Of a stretch of DNA of 64,000 bases, positions 28,401 through 38,517 are shown piece by piece. The notes under the pieces were generated by a model. It saw nothing but the letters and a program-made list of their open reading frames with translations, was not told the DNA's origin and ran no database searches. Source of the DNA: Lichenostomus cassidix. Lineage: Eukaryota; Chordata; Aves; Passeriformes; Meliphagidae. Numbering within the stretch: the first letter of the stretch is position 1; the number at the start of each line of letters is the position of its first letter. The DNA lies in assembly GCA_008360975.2 (NCBI GenBank), contig CM039183.1, positions 45,995,850 through 46,059,849 of the forward strand, in the 5' to 3' direction. The position numbers and the translations under genes are program-made.

Positions 28401-30059
28401 GTTAATAGAACTAGAAAACTTCCATACTTCATTCCTTTGAAAATAAATGTATACCTCCTCCACAGCATATGATGCAGGCCTAAGAAAAAAAAAATAGTTT
28501 TTCAATCCCAGTGTTTTCACACTGTCTTGATTTTCTTTTATGTACACACCTGCCTGATGCAGGTGTAATTTCTATCCTGACCACTATTGAAGTTTTGTGT
28601 CATTACTAAGGAACTTCCTTTCAAGTTCTGAGGTAAAAAAATCCAAGCATTTCCTCCACAGTAACATAACTAACATGGGCAATGGACTGAAACTTGCAAA
28701 TGCAAATAAAAACCCCTAAGTCAGATAAGATGACCCCTCTCCGCACTACGGAGGGAACAATAGAGTTGAACAGAGAAATTAATATTCCCTCTAGGCTACT
28801 CCTTGATTTTTGTAGATTTAAATACAATGATGGCAACTGCAAAATTCATACATTGCAAACATGGTTTACAAACTAACTGCTAATTTTTGTTTGGAGATAT
28901 AAATTTTAACACCATAAATTGTGCGTTAGAAGGATTATAAGGAAAGAGTTGCTTGTACACTGGATCTGTGGCTTCAGGGGGGAAAAGGTTTATTCTTTTT
29001 TAATGTCATGAAACTTCAACTGCTATATAAAACACACATTTACATGTAAGGCTTTGGTAGTCAGCAGGACTGGATGTCCAATACCTATTGCTCCAAGCAG
29101 TTCTGATAGCTCCCTGGAAGACAATAAGCTTTTTAGTTACAAAAAAAAATATTTGTTCCTAATTTGCAAGCCTTCCCAGCTGGATACCTCAAGGAGTAGG
29201 CACCACTCTTGTAAAACTTTCACTCAGTTAAAAAAATTTAAAAATAAAGTGTTTAGCAATGATACCCACATGGATCAAGTTTGACAACCCGAATGAAACT
29301 GCAGACCAAGGAAGAATAACTTTATAAAGCTGCATGCAAACAGACACCTTAGTACCCAAAGTATGTTCCACTTGTCTGCTGAAGCAGCAGCACAGCTTGC
29401 TTATTGGGTACTAGGACTCCAGCCATGGGAACTCCACTTCCCTCTCAGCCACTGGCCAGGTGCAGGATGTTAGCCAAGTCTGTATCTCCTTCACATACCA
29501 GGTCACTCAGGCACAGAAAAAAAAATTCTTATACTAATTTATATAACAAGTGCAGTTCATTAACAGAGATTAATAGATCTGTCTACTTTCTCCTGCAAGA
29601 ATTCTACACATCAAAAGAACCCCACAACATTTTCAGTAAGACTGTACTTCATCCCCAGAGGCTCATCACGTTCAGGCACACACAACAAAGGCTTTTCTGC
29701 ACTTGCTGAGCACCTCACGAAAATTATCATGACCCATTCTCCGAGATGCAGTGGTTTCCAAGCCTTTCATCTGCAGGCCTCAGAAGACTTTCCAGCAGAC
29801 ATGCAACTACTAGCTAGAGTGGTTAGGGTAGTAGATCCTAGTTTTATTTCCCCTATCCCTCAAAAGCAGTCAAAAGGCCACGAAGTGAGAAGCTGAGTAA
29901 CCCTGTGTTTCTTGCTGCCTATTCCCACCCAAGCTAATCAACATTTATCCTTGACGAAGATCAGTACTTTTTAAGTCGACAAAAACTTTCCTCTGAAAAA
30001 CAGAGATTGTATTTAATCCCACTAAAACACCAATCAATTGTAAACAAAACCTTCTACCA
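16451..30059. other. Intron sequence without recognised gene
   Basis: AT-rich unique sequence with low-complexity runs: C/A-rich at about 20443-20475, poly-A at 22459-22475 and 26925-26965. Two small hairpins stand out: 25870-25893 (see findings) and 28546-28566 (arms ACACCTGC/GCAGGTGT, loop of five). No repeat family, RNA gene or protein-like frame was recognised. Confidence 0.55.
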
Positions 30060-30447
30060 GCGTGAGCTGGGCCTGTTTAGCCTAGAGAAGAGAAGACTGA
30101 GAGGGGATCTCATTAATCCATACAAATATCTGAAAGATGGGTGCCAAGAGGATGGTGCCAGACTCTTTTCAGTGGTGCCCAGTGACAGGACAAGGAGCAG
30201 TGTCCACGAGTTAAAACACAAGAAGTTCCACCTCAACATGAGGAAGAACTTCTTTATGTTGAGAGTGGCAGAGCACTGGCACAGGCTGCCCAGGGAGCTT
30301 GTGGAGTCTCCTTCTCTGGAGACATTCAAAACCCACCTGGATACATTCCTGTGTTGACCTGCTCGAGGTGACCCTGGCTTGGGAGGGGGAGTGGACTAGA
30401 TGATCTCCAGAGATGCCTTCCAACCCTAGAAATTCTGTGATTCTATG
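30060..30447 (+). mobile_element. CR1 LINE, 5'-truncated 3' end
   Basis: A typical short CR1 insertion. It encodes the last part of ORF2 (LFSLEKRRLRGDLI, NMRKNFFMLRVAEHWHRLPR, ending FLC then TGA at about 30357). The CR1 3' untranslated tail follows, with GGACTAGATGATCTCCAGAG and the terminal octamers ATTCTGTG/ATTCTATG at 30432-30447. The frame is open over about 90 codons, which suggests a fairly young copy, but it is far too truncated to be active. Confidence 0.92.
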
Positions 30448-30624
30448 GTGGAAAATTTGTCAGTTTCCTCTTCAGTGGAGGAATTTCTTCCTAATTGTAA
30501 TAATAAAGGGAAAAAAAAAAGTCATTAAAACTCAATCCAAAATTGCTGTTGTGTTTGTGAAGTAATATCCAAAGCATTTCTTCTTCTCCTGTTTTCACTT
30601 GAATTTTCACTGACTTTTTACAGC

Positions 30625-30895
30625 AGAATCACAGAATAACATCATCTGGAAGTGACTTCTGCTCTCCTGATCCTACTTCCCCAACAAAACAGGGACAAAT
30701 TGACTTGGGTTGCGCAGGGGCTTGTCCAGCTGAGTTCTAGATATCTGCAAGGACATCCTAACCTCCCTGCGTAGCCTGGCCCAACATCTGACTCCTCTCA
30801 CATTGGATTTTTTTCCTGATATCTCATTGGAATTTCCCTTGTTGCAACTTGTGTTTGTTGCCTCTTGTCCTACTGCCTCTCCATACTGTCTCACC
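30625..30895 (-). mobile_element. CR1 LINE 3' end
   Basis: Starts at the CR1 3' terminus in reverse (AGAATCACAGAATAAC). It runs through the reverse complement of the tail and ORF2 end, with recognisable GGGTTGCGCAGGGGCTTGTC, CTCCCTGCGTAGCCTGGCCC and GTTGCCTCTTGTCCTACTGC. It is more diverged than the copy at 30060-30447 and lies only 180 bp from it, in the opposite orientation. Confidence 0.85.
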
Positions 30896-30938
30896 AGTTA
30901 ACTGAAGATGTGGGTTAGTCTTCCCATAAAGAAAAGCA

Positions 30939-30965
30939 ACACACACACACACACACACACACACA
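30939..30965. repeat. (AC)n microsatellite
   Basis: 27 bp of uninterrupted AC dinucleotide, about 45 bp beyond the reversed CR1 copy. Probably length-variable between individuals. Confidence 0.95.
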
Positions 30966-31242
30966 GAGCTGTATTCTCAAGATGTTAATAAAATATGTAC
31001 ACATAGAAAAGGATTTGCAGCTTATTTTTCTGAAATACATGAACTGTATTTTTGTTTGACACCTAACATTGTCTCTTATGGCTTGTACTTCTGCAGCATG
31101 TCTGCAGCATGTACCACAAAAGACTTACCTTCAAAGACAAGCAAAGCAGAGCAGCTAATGTAGTACAAAATTGCACAGCAGATTATTCTGTAGTAACCCT
31201 TCTATATTGAGAAACACTTGGTTTTTGTTCTGTATTTCATAT

Positions 31243-31512
31243 CATGGAATCACAGAATGGAACTCAATGATCTTTAAAGTCCCCTCCAATCTAAACCGAT
31301 CTCCCTGCCATGGGCAGGGAGCACTTTCCACTAGACCAGGTTGCTCAAAGCTCCATCTAGCCTGTCCTTGAATAATATCAAGGATGGGGCATCTACAGCT
31401 TCTCTTGGCAACTTGTTTCAGTGTCTCACCACTCTCACAGAGAAGAATTTCTTCCTAATAACTCAACTAAATCTGTCTTCTTTCAGTTTAAAGTCATCCC
31501 CCTTGTCCTAGC
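31243..31512 (-). mobile_element. CR1 LINE 3' end
   Basis: Begins with the reversed terminal octamers (CATGGAATCACAGAATGG). It continues through CTGCCATGGGCAGGGAGCAC, ACTAGACCAGGTTGCTCAAA, GAAGAATTTCTTCCTAATAA and CCCCCTTGTCCTAGCAACC, all signature blocks of avian CR1 tails. The 5' truncation point is near 31512. It ends about 900 bp from the UST exon 1 donor. Confidence 0.9.
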
Positions 31513-32415
31513 AACCAACACCTGAACCAGTCCTGCCAGTCTAAGGTATTACTCGACCTCATGATAAACTTTTTCACACAACTTCTCCGTTAAGCAGAAA
31601 AGTAACATTTAGCAATGTGGAAACTGTCTACAAAACAAAAGCACGTGAAAATTTGTGGTCAGCATGAGGATGAGAACTACAGGCCACAGCGTGGGGCTTG
31701 TACCCACTCCACCGGGGCACCTTCTTCAGGGCTGCGCAGGCAACCAGGCTGGCAAAGCACCAGAGCGAGCTCCAGTGTTTGAGCGCTGCTGCACTCACCC
31801 TGCTAGCACACCCTTCTCTCCAGACGCAATCCTGCTGCACGAGGATGGATGCTTGGTTCACAAAGTGCATCTAAGCTTTTTGGTTTGGTTTGTTCAGTGG
31901 TGGCATTTGTTTTTTTCACAGCAGCATCTTCTGCTGCGGGCTATTGGTACCCCGCTCCTCCTCCCCGGGGCACAGCATGGGGCGGGGAGGCGCTGACAGC
32001 TCCGGGCGGCAGCGCCCGAGCTCTCCGGGTGCGCGACCCGCTCCGCCTCGGACCGACCCGGCGGCCAGGGGAGCCGGCACACCGCGCTCTGCCACGGCCA
32101 CCGGGCACACAAAGAGCCGCCCCGGGGCGCACAGCGGTCTCGGCTCTCCAAAGTCTCGAAGGGACTCTGCTTTCGCCAGCCCGAGCTCGTGGCGGGGCGC
32201 GCCCCACGCTGGGCTCTCGGGAGCCGCTGCGGTGCCACTCCGCTGTCAGCGCTCCCGGCCCCGCGTCCCGCTGCCCTCCCCGCCCGGCAGCCCCGGCCTC
32301 CGGCAGCCCCAGCCGCGCTGCCCCGCGGCCGTGTCCCCTGCCGGGGCGAGGCCCCAGCCCAGCCGCCACGGGGGGTGAGGGAGAGCCGCAACAAGTCTCC
32401 GCCGCCGCCGGCCGC

Positions 32416-32421
32416 CCTTAC
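32416..32421 (-). other. UST: Splice donor of UST exon 1
   Basis: On the minus strand the exon ends CTGG and is followed by GTAAGG, a near-consensus 5' splice site. It falls just where similarity to vertebrate UST stops (after Leu85, inside the Gly86 codon), which makes the intron phase 1. Beyond it the frame runs into arginine-rich GC repeat sequence with no UST likeness. Confidence 0.92.
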
Positions 32422-32677
32422 CCAGATAGTGCCGCAGGTCCAGCAGAAAGTGCGGGGGTCCCCCGTTGAGCTGATAGAAGAGGGAGCCCAAACAGAAGAG
32501 CAGCAGCGCGGCCATGCAGAAGCCGTAGTCGCGCAGCGAGAGGAAGGGCAGCAGCGAGAGGGGCCGCCGCCACTTCAAGCCCCCGCCCTGGCCCGGGCTC
32601 CCTCCCGCCGCCGCCGCCGCCGCGGGGGGCCGGGGAGCCGGGCATTCCCCGCCGCCCTGCTGCTGCTTCTTCTTCAT
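32422..32677 (-). CDS. UST: Uronyl 2-sulfotransferase, coding exon 1 (partial)
   Basis: UST moves sulfate from PAPS to the 2-O position of iduronic (and some glucuronic) acid in dermatan/chondroitin sulfate, in the Golgi. The exon encodes residues 1-85 plus the first base of Gly86. Seen: start MKKKQQQGGG, a Pro/Ala/Gly-rich cytosolic tail with six alanines (19-24), basic KWRRP (35-39), then SLRDYGFCMAALLLFCLGSL, with a hydrophobic type II signal-anchor at about 51-68, and a luminal GGPP/FLLDLR/YLG segment. As I recall vertebrate UST, the MKKKQQ start, SLRDYGFCMA, FCLGSL, YQL.GGPP and FLLDLR blocks match closely; the tail between them differs. The ATG has A at -3 and is the first in frame. The sulfotransferase domain, including the PAPS-binding loop, is encoded by later exons outside the window. 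The other 2-O-sulfotransferase, HS2ST1, has a different N-terminus. Confidence 0.95.
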
Positions 32678-32733
32678 CCTCCCCTTCGCCGCCGCCGGCT
32701 CACGCTGCCCGCCGGGGGAAGAGCATCCTCCAT
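32674..32733 (-). promoter_or_regulatory. Upstream ORF whose stop overlaps the UST start (ATGA)
   Basis: An ATG at 32733-32731 opens a 19-codon frame, MEDALPPAGSVSRRRRRGG, that ends in TGA at 32676-32674. That stop shares two bases with the UST ATG (32677-32675), giving ATGA. Such a layout permits termination-reinitiation control or dampening of UST translation. The frame is certain from the sequence. Translation and function are inferred, and the tail is largely arginine and glycine codons of a GC-rich leader, so chance is possible. Confidence 0.4.
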
Positions 32734-32915
32734 CCGCCTGCCCGGCTCCGGCTGCCCGCGGCGGGGAAAGTTCCCGGCAGCTCAGGGGATCCGTCCCGTC
32801 CCCATCGCCGGCTGCCCCCGGCTCCGCGGCAGGCGAGAGTCCCCGGCGTTCCTGCGGCGGCTGCTGCTGCTGCTACGGAGCGCCGCTAAGGGGAGGGGAA
32901 GGAGGTGGTCACCAT
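32700..32915 (-). promoter_or_regulatory. Three short upstream ORFs in the UST leader
   Basis: Three minimal frames lie here on the minus strand: MLFPRRAA (32726-32700), MGTGRIP (32805-32782) and MVTTSFPSP (32915-32886), each with its own stop before the UST ATG. They would be in the mRNA only if transcription starts upstream of 32915. None resembles a known peptide. They matter as potential brakes on ribosome scanning. Confidence 0.35.
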
Positions 32916-32993
32916 CCCGCTCCCTGGGGCTCCTCTCCTCCTCCTCCGCCGCCGCTCTCCTTCCCTCTCTCCGCTCGGCCTCTCGCCCCGGTG

Positions 32994-33158
32994 TCAAGTT
33001 ACAGCCAGCGCTCCGCCGCCGGCCGCCTGCAACTCGCGGCCGACTTGTGCGCGCCGCCCGGCCCCGCCGCCCCCCGTCCGGCCCGGCCCGGCCCCGGGCC
33101 CGCCCATCTCGGCCCGCCCCGGCCCGCCCCGGCCCGCCCCGGCCTCCGGTCCCGCCAT
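32994..33158 (-). promoter_or_regulatory. 54-codon upstream ORF in distal UST leader
   Basis: The frame starts at ATG 33158-33156 and ends with TGA at 32996-32994. Its product would be Gly/Ala/Arg/Pro-rich, reflecting the GGGGCGGGCC repeat rather than a protein family. It is included in the transcript only if the TATA-proximal start is used. Function is not supported beyond position. Confidence 0.25.
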
Positions 33159-33220
33159 GCGCCCGCCGCCTCCGCACCAGCGACCCCTGCGGGCGCCGCC
33201 GGCCTGGGCCGGCCTGCCCA

Positions 33221-33260
33221 GCACAGCACGGCACGGCACAGCACAGCAAAGCACAGCACA
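33221..33260. repeat. GCACA pentanucleotide array (8 units)
   Basis: Eight consecutive five-base units: GCACA, GCACG, GCACG, GCACA, GCACA, GCAAA, GCACA, GCACA. The array lies 50-90 bp inside the inferred start site of UST, so length changes would alter the leader or core promoter. Confidence 0.85.
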
Positions 33261-33332
33261 CCTGCCCCTGGCCGCCGCGCTCGGCCAGCGCGGGGTGCGC
33301 AGCGGGGATAGCGCGGCGTGACGGCCCGCTGC

Positions 33333-33339
33333 CTTTATA
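33333..33339 (-). promoter_or_regulatory. TATA-like box (TATAAAG) of the UST promoter
   Basis: The minus strand reads CTATAAAGG here, at the outer edge of the CpG island and oriented toward UST. It would place a start near 33305-33310. GC boxes follow downstream at 33111-33140. A match of this kind can occur by chance, and the reverse direction (TTTATAG on plus) is weaker. Confidence 0.45.
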
Positions 33340-35245
33340 GTCGTGTAACATCGTTCGTGGGGAAAGAAAGGCACCGCTCTTCTCTCAGCTCTGCTGGTGT
33401 GATTAAAGCAGGGCTGCTGTCTGCTGGGGACAAGGTTTTGGACGAGGATGGAAATTACAAAATTAAAATTGCACACGTAACCTTAATTTGACCCCCCTGT
33501 ATATATGTCTTATGATAGAGCCTCTAATTACTCGATCATGCTGTTTTTCCTAGACAGCCGCTTCCAGTCATCTGACTGGCGGGTGAATGGCATTTGCTCA
33601 GCGCTGAGCTGTGTAATAGCTTCATCCTCTTTATACAACATATGTCCCCAATGTGTCCTGATGGCTTATTTGGAGCTATTCTTGTTCTTGGGCATTGTCT
33701 GATGTAGAAATATATTTCATTCCCCCACACAGCTGCGTTGCCAGCACAGCAGCGGAGGGAGGAGAACTTGGGGTGGTAATGCTGCTTCACCATTTCGTTT
33801 TATGGACCGGGCTGGAAGCGGGGGAATTTCCCAAGATCCTGCTTACGGCATCACATGAGACTCTTCATTTCTAAGAAACAGAAAAATTCTATTCGCTGTG
33901 GTTTGTAAGGAAAATTGGAGATTGTGACCCAAGTGCAACTCTCCATGTCAGAAATTAGAAAGCAATCGCACTTTGCCTTTTTAGGCTTAAAAAGAAAGTA
34001 TTCTGGTTTAGGGGACCTGACTCATAATCTTTGCACACTTGCAGCTGCAAATTTTGCTCAGGAGACTGCACTCAGATGTTTTTGCTGCTTGCCCTGGAAG
34101 GCTTGGGTAAATGCTACCTACACTACTGGCTTTGGTTTTTTTGTTGGCAACCAGCAGCAAAGGGTAAGATAGAGAAATTAATCTTGCTGTTATGGATAAG
34201 AGCCCAAAGACAGAGTCTAACAATAAAGAACCATTCCCATTGCATTCCTTGATAAAAAATACTCACTTACTGCCTGAAAAACAGACCTTCTTAGTTTGGA
34301 GAGGAATCTCCTGGTTTTGGTTACACAGTTCTACGACATCAATGCACAGATCCTCTGCAATCTTACACAAAACCTGTCACAAAGTTAGGTATGACACGTC
34401 ATTCATGTAAAAGAGAAAGTAAGAGGATACAAAAAATAAGTCAAGTTGAGGCTAAACCTTTAGGGCTCCAGGTCACTTAAAACAGAAATAGCCAACACCT
34501 TTCGCCAGATAAACTTGTAACTCTAATTGGATGGTTAAGCTAGCACTTGTTAATTCTCATGGGTAGTGTTGATTTGAAACACTTAGGAAGTACTGAGGGC
34601 TTATTTACCATGCTCTGCTTCCATGAATGTTTTAATGTTTTATATTCTTTTCAATACTTCAATATCTACTCTTTTGTTTGCATAACAACATTGCAGATTT
34701 GGTTAATAGTGCTAGTTGCTGATGCAGATGAAAAACAGATAAGCACTTACACAGAATGTTTGAGAAAAGTGGATGCTTTGATGAGAAGACAGACAACACC
34801 TGTAAGGTGAATCAATAAATCTTTATTTTTCTGGTTGCAAAGAATGTCTTTGATTTCTAGGCAGAGATTTAAAAAAAAAAAAGAAAAACAGACCAATAAA
34901 TGGAGCAAAATTTTAGTGGCAAGGCTGTACTGTGTAGGGTTCTTGCCATATTTCTAAGCATCAATGGGTTAAAAGAAATCTCTTGGGAGGAAGAAGAAAT
35001 AGAAATCTTCGTTGTTGAAACTTATGCTTAAATGCATAAATTGGCTGTAAAATTATCTACTTATATATGAATGATCTCACCTATTATTACAATGCCTAGC
35101 TAGGGCAATGTTCAGGAAAATAAATACAATTTACTTTGTGCTATGGCTTGATACAGCACAACTGTTTTGCTATTTTTAATTCCCCTATTACTCGTCTGCT
35201 TTAACAAAACCAGTATGATTTTGCATGTCCAGCATAAAGCAGCAC

Positions 35246-35261
35246 ATATATATATATATAT
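35246..35261. repeat. (AT)8 microsatellite
   Basis: Sixteen bases of alternating A and T following GCAC; a simple dinucleotide repeat. Confidence 0.9.
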
Positions 35262-38200
35262 CCTTAAATTATTACATTCCATTCACACAAAACCCCCCAA
35301 GGAATCCAAAACACAAGCCCCACATTAAAGGAATATTATGGTTTAAAAGCCAAGTGTTGACACTGCAGGATAAACCAAAGGTAAGAGTCTTCAGAAAAGC
35401 TTGTCTTGACATGTAGAGGGTATGACTTACAATTTAGTCTTTAATTGTGTGATGACATTGTTTTGCTCAGAGGACCACTGCCTTGTACAGTGCATGGGAC
35501 AGACACTGTTCGCTGAATGCGCAGCCTTTCAGTTTACGTTTAATCTCTTTGTTCAGCATATGTCCTCGGGCTTTGTTTAAAGCTGTTTAATCCTGCTTGT
35601 AATGTGGAATTATTGACATTGTAGCAGGCTTTTCTACGGCATTCATTGTTACAGTACCTTGCGCATATAATGAATGCTTATGTATTACATCCATGAGATG
35701 TAGGGAACATCAACATTTTACTTATTGGGAAACGAGACTGAGAGATTAAGGTTAAATATGCCTATTAATTTTGGTTGCTAGCCTTGAGATGACTGGGGTT
35801 TGCCTTGGTGAAATAGTTAGCATGACACAGTGCTTTGTATGTTTGAAGCATAGCTGCTCCCTTTGACATCAGAAGCAGCTGTGAATGCTAACTACTTCTA
35901 CAAATCAGACCCCAGGCTCTCAAACCAAACACCAAGCGTAAAAAGAGCACTCGGGGGCCACCTGTAGTTCAAATAATGTGCCTGACATCATGTAGGAGTG
36001 CTCTGGTGCTAGCAGACACAGAATCAATCATTTTCAGACTGGTATTCACTGCAGCACTCCTCATCCTCTGCTTGCACTGACCTTGTGTCGCTATTTTTCC
36101 TCCTCTTCTAGACCTAGTCTCAGGTCCAAGATCTTTGTCCAAATCTGTTTTCTTCCATTACCTCATCCAGAGTAGGTCCAGCTTTTGCTCAGACTGAATC
36201 CCCCTCCTGGCTGCAATAGTTCCAGCAAGAAGGACATTGTGAGCACAGAGGCACTTTCCCCAGGGCTGGAAGGGGATGCTCCTCCGTACTAAGGAACAGA
36301 AAGCATAGCTTTGTAAAATTTCCAAGGGAGCCCACATTGGTACTGTGCTAGATATTCCTGCACTGAATCATAATTCCAACTGCATGGATTCAGAAACAAG
36401 TTCAACGAGCGAGATAAAGACCACAAGCAGGTTGTGTGTCTGGCAGTTCTTGGCAGAGAGACTCATTTGGCCAGGTCAGCTTGGGTTACCTACCAGCTGG
36501 TCAGTTCTGCTAGGCAAAACATATTTTTCTTACTCCTAGGAGCATCTGAACACTTTTTTTTTTCCCTAAGCAAATTCTCAAGATAAATTCTCATTAAGCC
36601 AAATTTCTCAGCTGTTATATTACAGAATTGACAGTTTGCAAAGATATAAATAGCTAGAAAGGATAAGGTACATACTGGGCCCTAGTTTCCACAAGACAGT
36701 AAGGATAGAAGAAATCTAGGTACAAGGGTTCACTGAGTAAAGGTTCACTGGTATAACAGAATGACATAATGTAATGTCATGTAGGAAGCACCTGTGAAAG
36801 ATCTCAGCTTTCAATTCCTCCAGAGCTCTCTGCAATTCAGAATGGGTTCAGAGTATAACAGAGTGATTGATGGCAACTATGTAGGCTTTATTTTGCTTTT
36901 TTCAGCAACAGTTGATAATTTGATGAAGACGAAATAGGGATGCACCACACTCTTTCCTTTCATATATATAGAATTCTTTCAAGTTTCATCTGCCTTGGCT
37001 GAACTGGGATTGCAGCTCTGTGCTGGTGGTATTCATTTTTGTCCTTTATGGAAGGTTCAGGAATATATATGCTTGTGAAAAATATGATGGTAAATATCTG
37101 AAGACAGGGAAATGAGCTTGTGTGCCAGATGGATACAATTTAGCAATGCTCTGATGGAGCAGGTTCTCTGCGGAAGGGAACTTTATAATTTGTAATTGAC
37201 ATGGTACTTGGAATTACCTTAGCATGTTCTATCAATATTACTTGGAGTGTGATGGATTTATCAAAAGGAATTTATATTAATCCCTCGGTATGGCTGACTA
37301 TCTCCAGCAAAGTGCTACTTACAGGGCCATCTTAACTCCTGATACCATTGTTTTTATTTCTTTGGTTAATTTTCTCAGAAAATGGGTAACGAGAATTTAG
37401 CCAGATTGCTTTTCTTTTTATTCAGCATGCATATCATTCAGAAGGGGCAATTGAAGCTAGATATAAAAAAAAGATGTTGTGTAATATACAGTCTTGATGA
37501 TCAATCCTTTCCTCTTATAAATATCCACTCAGAACAACCCAACTACGTTCCCTTTGCCTTTGTGTCCTCTTTGTATTGATTTTCGAATACCAGTCTAAAT
37601 CCTGCATTAGTCTGCAGAAACTGCTAATAGAAAGGCAGAAGTTTCAATGTGTAAACATGACTTTTCACACAACAGACCCATTAAAAGCCACATTTGTTTA
37701 GACAGTTAACAGAGTAACACCATATGATGGACTGGACAGATTTAGACACATAAAGATGGAGACAGTCACATGGGGAAAACACAGTACTGGTGCTAATTAG
37801 GCACCAATTAAAGAAGATAGGCACTAATGTTTAAATCCAGGAGATACAAAATATGTCAGAAACACACAACTATCTCCAAAACAGTAGGTACATGCATGCA
37901 ACCCCATGCAGTGTTACAGCACTGTGACACCAGAGAGCAGCAGCACCAACAGGTTAGCCCAGGGCTCTCAGCAGGATTACCCAGAGGGGGCAGAGAGCCA
38001 TCCTGGCACCGATATACCTCAGCCAATTTGAGAGACATTTTACAGCTTCCTGTAGTGCACCATATTCTGTAGTGCTTTTTCATAGGAAAAAGCTTCAGGG
38101 AGAAGTAAGCTAATACACCAAGAAGTTGGAAATGTTGGTGTTGGAGCTGGGAACACTATGGGAGGATGAAGCAGCTACCTAGTCCACTCTGTACAGAACC

Positions 38201-38377
38201 CCAATCCAGATGTCTAAAACCATTCCTGTAAATTAATATTCTAATTCCTATTTTGTACTAAGAATTGTGCCACCACTGTGGTCTTATAAAATAAGGCAGA
38301 TCCAAAAGCAAAGTCTCTCTTTCTCACAGCTGAGGGCCCCAACCAGTGTGAGATTACTCTCCAGCTTGTTTGGTTTT

Positions 38378-38401
38378 GGGGTTTTGGGGTTAGGGGCAGG
38401 G
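38378..38401 (+). other. Potential G-quadruplex tract
   Basis: Four G-runs of 4, 4, 4 and 3 bases separated by loops of four, three and two bases (GGGGTTTTGGGGTTAGGGGC, then AGGG) meet the usual G-quadruplex pattern on the plus strand. The TTTTGGGG units resemble ciliate-type telomere repeats, but only two are present. Confidence 0.7.
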
Positions 38402-38467
38402 AGTTAAAGGAGAAGGACAGTGAAAAGTAAAAGTGAAGCTAAAAAAAGAAGTGGGCAGCAAGTTCAT

Positions 38468-38517
38468 ATGAGGGACTAGAAAAGAGTGGTTCACTGAAGG
38501 TGAGGACAGAGATCCTG
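38468..38517. repeat. Imperfect direct repeat, copy 1
   Basis: Starts ATGAGGGACT, contains CACTGAAGGTGA and ends TCCTG. It matches 39416-39464 at about 80% over 50 bp. Family unknown. Confidence 0.55.

Larger units (their letters stand above)
1..32421 (-). other. UST: UST intron 1, 5' portion
   Basis: Everything from the exon 1 donor to the left edge is read as intron, transcribed toward lower coordinates. I searched the translated frames for UST exon 2 features (the Cys-Gly-Ser-Arg-Thr PAPS loop context) and found none, so exon 2 lies beyond the left edge. The content is mostly AT-rich unique DNA with poly-A or poly-T runs, five CR1 copies or relics and one AC microsatellite. Confidence 0.8.
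32678..33308 (-). other. UST: Inferred 5' untranslated leader of UST
   Basis: This is the GC-rich stretch between the UST start codon and the transcription start expected about 25-30 nt downstream of the TATA-like box at 33333-33339. It holds several upstream ATGs, a (CCG)-type repeat and a GCACA pentamer array. The 5' end is an estimate: CpG-island promoters often start at several sites, so the real leader may be much shorter. No splice acceptor is evident close to the ATG, so I treat the leader as unspliced. Confidence 0.45.
31930..33330. promoter_or_regulatory. CpG island over UST promoter and exon 1
   Basis: About 1.4 kb of very GC-rich DNA with dense CpG, in sharp contrast to the AT-rich flanks. 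It covers the presumed transcription start, leader, exon 1 and the first 0.5 kb of intron 1. It includes three perfect GGCCCGCCCC decamers (33111-33140), which are Sp1/KLF-type sites, and a (CCG)n run. The long frames crossing it on both strands are by-products of low stop-codon density. An unmethylated promoter is the expected role. Confidence 0.9.

Noticed and set aside
32189..33340. 383-codon plus-strand frame across the CpG island
   Set aside because: Arg/Pro/Ala-rich translation of GC-rich DNA with few stop codons. It runs antisense through UST exon 1 and resembles no protein.
32782..33351. 189-codon minus-strand frame upstream of UST
   Set aside because: Composition-driven frame in the promoter island. 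Its last seven codons are just the MGTGRIP uORF, and it crosses the TATA-like box.
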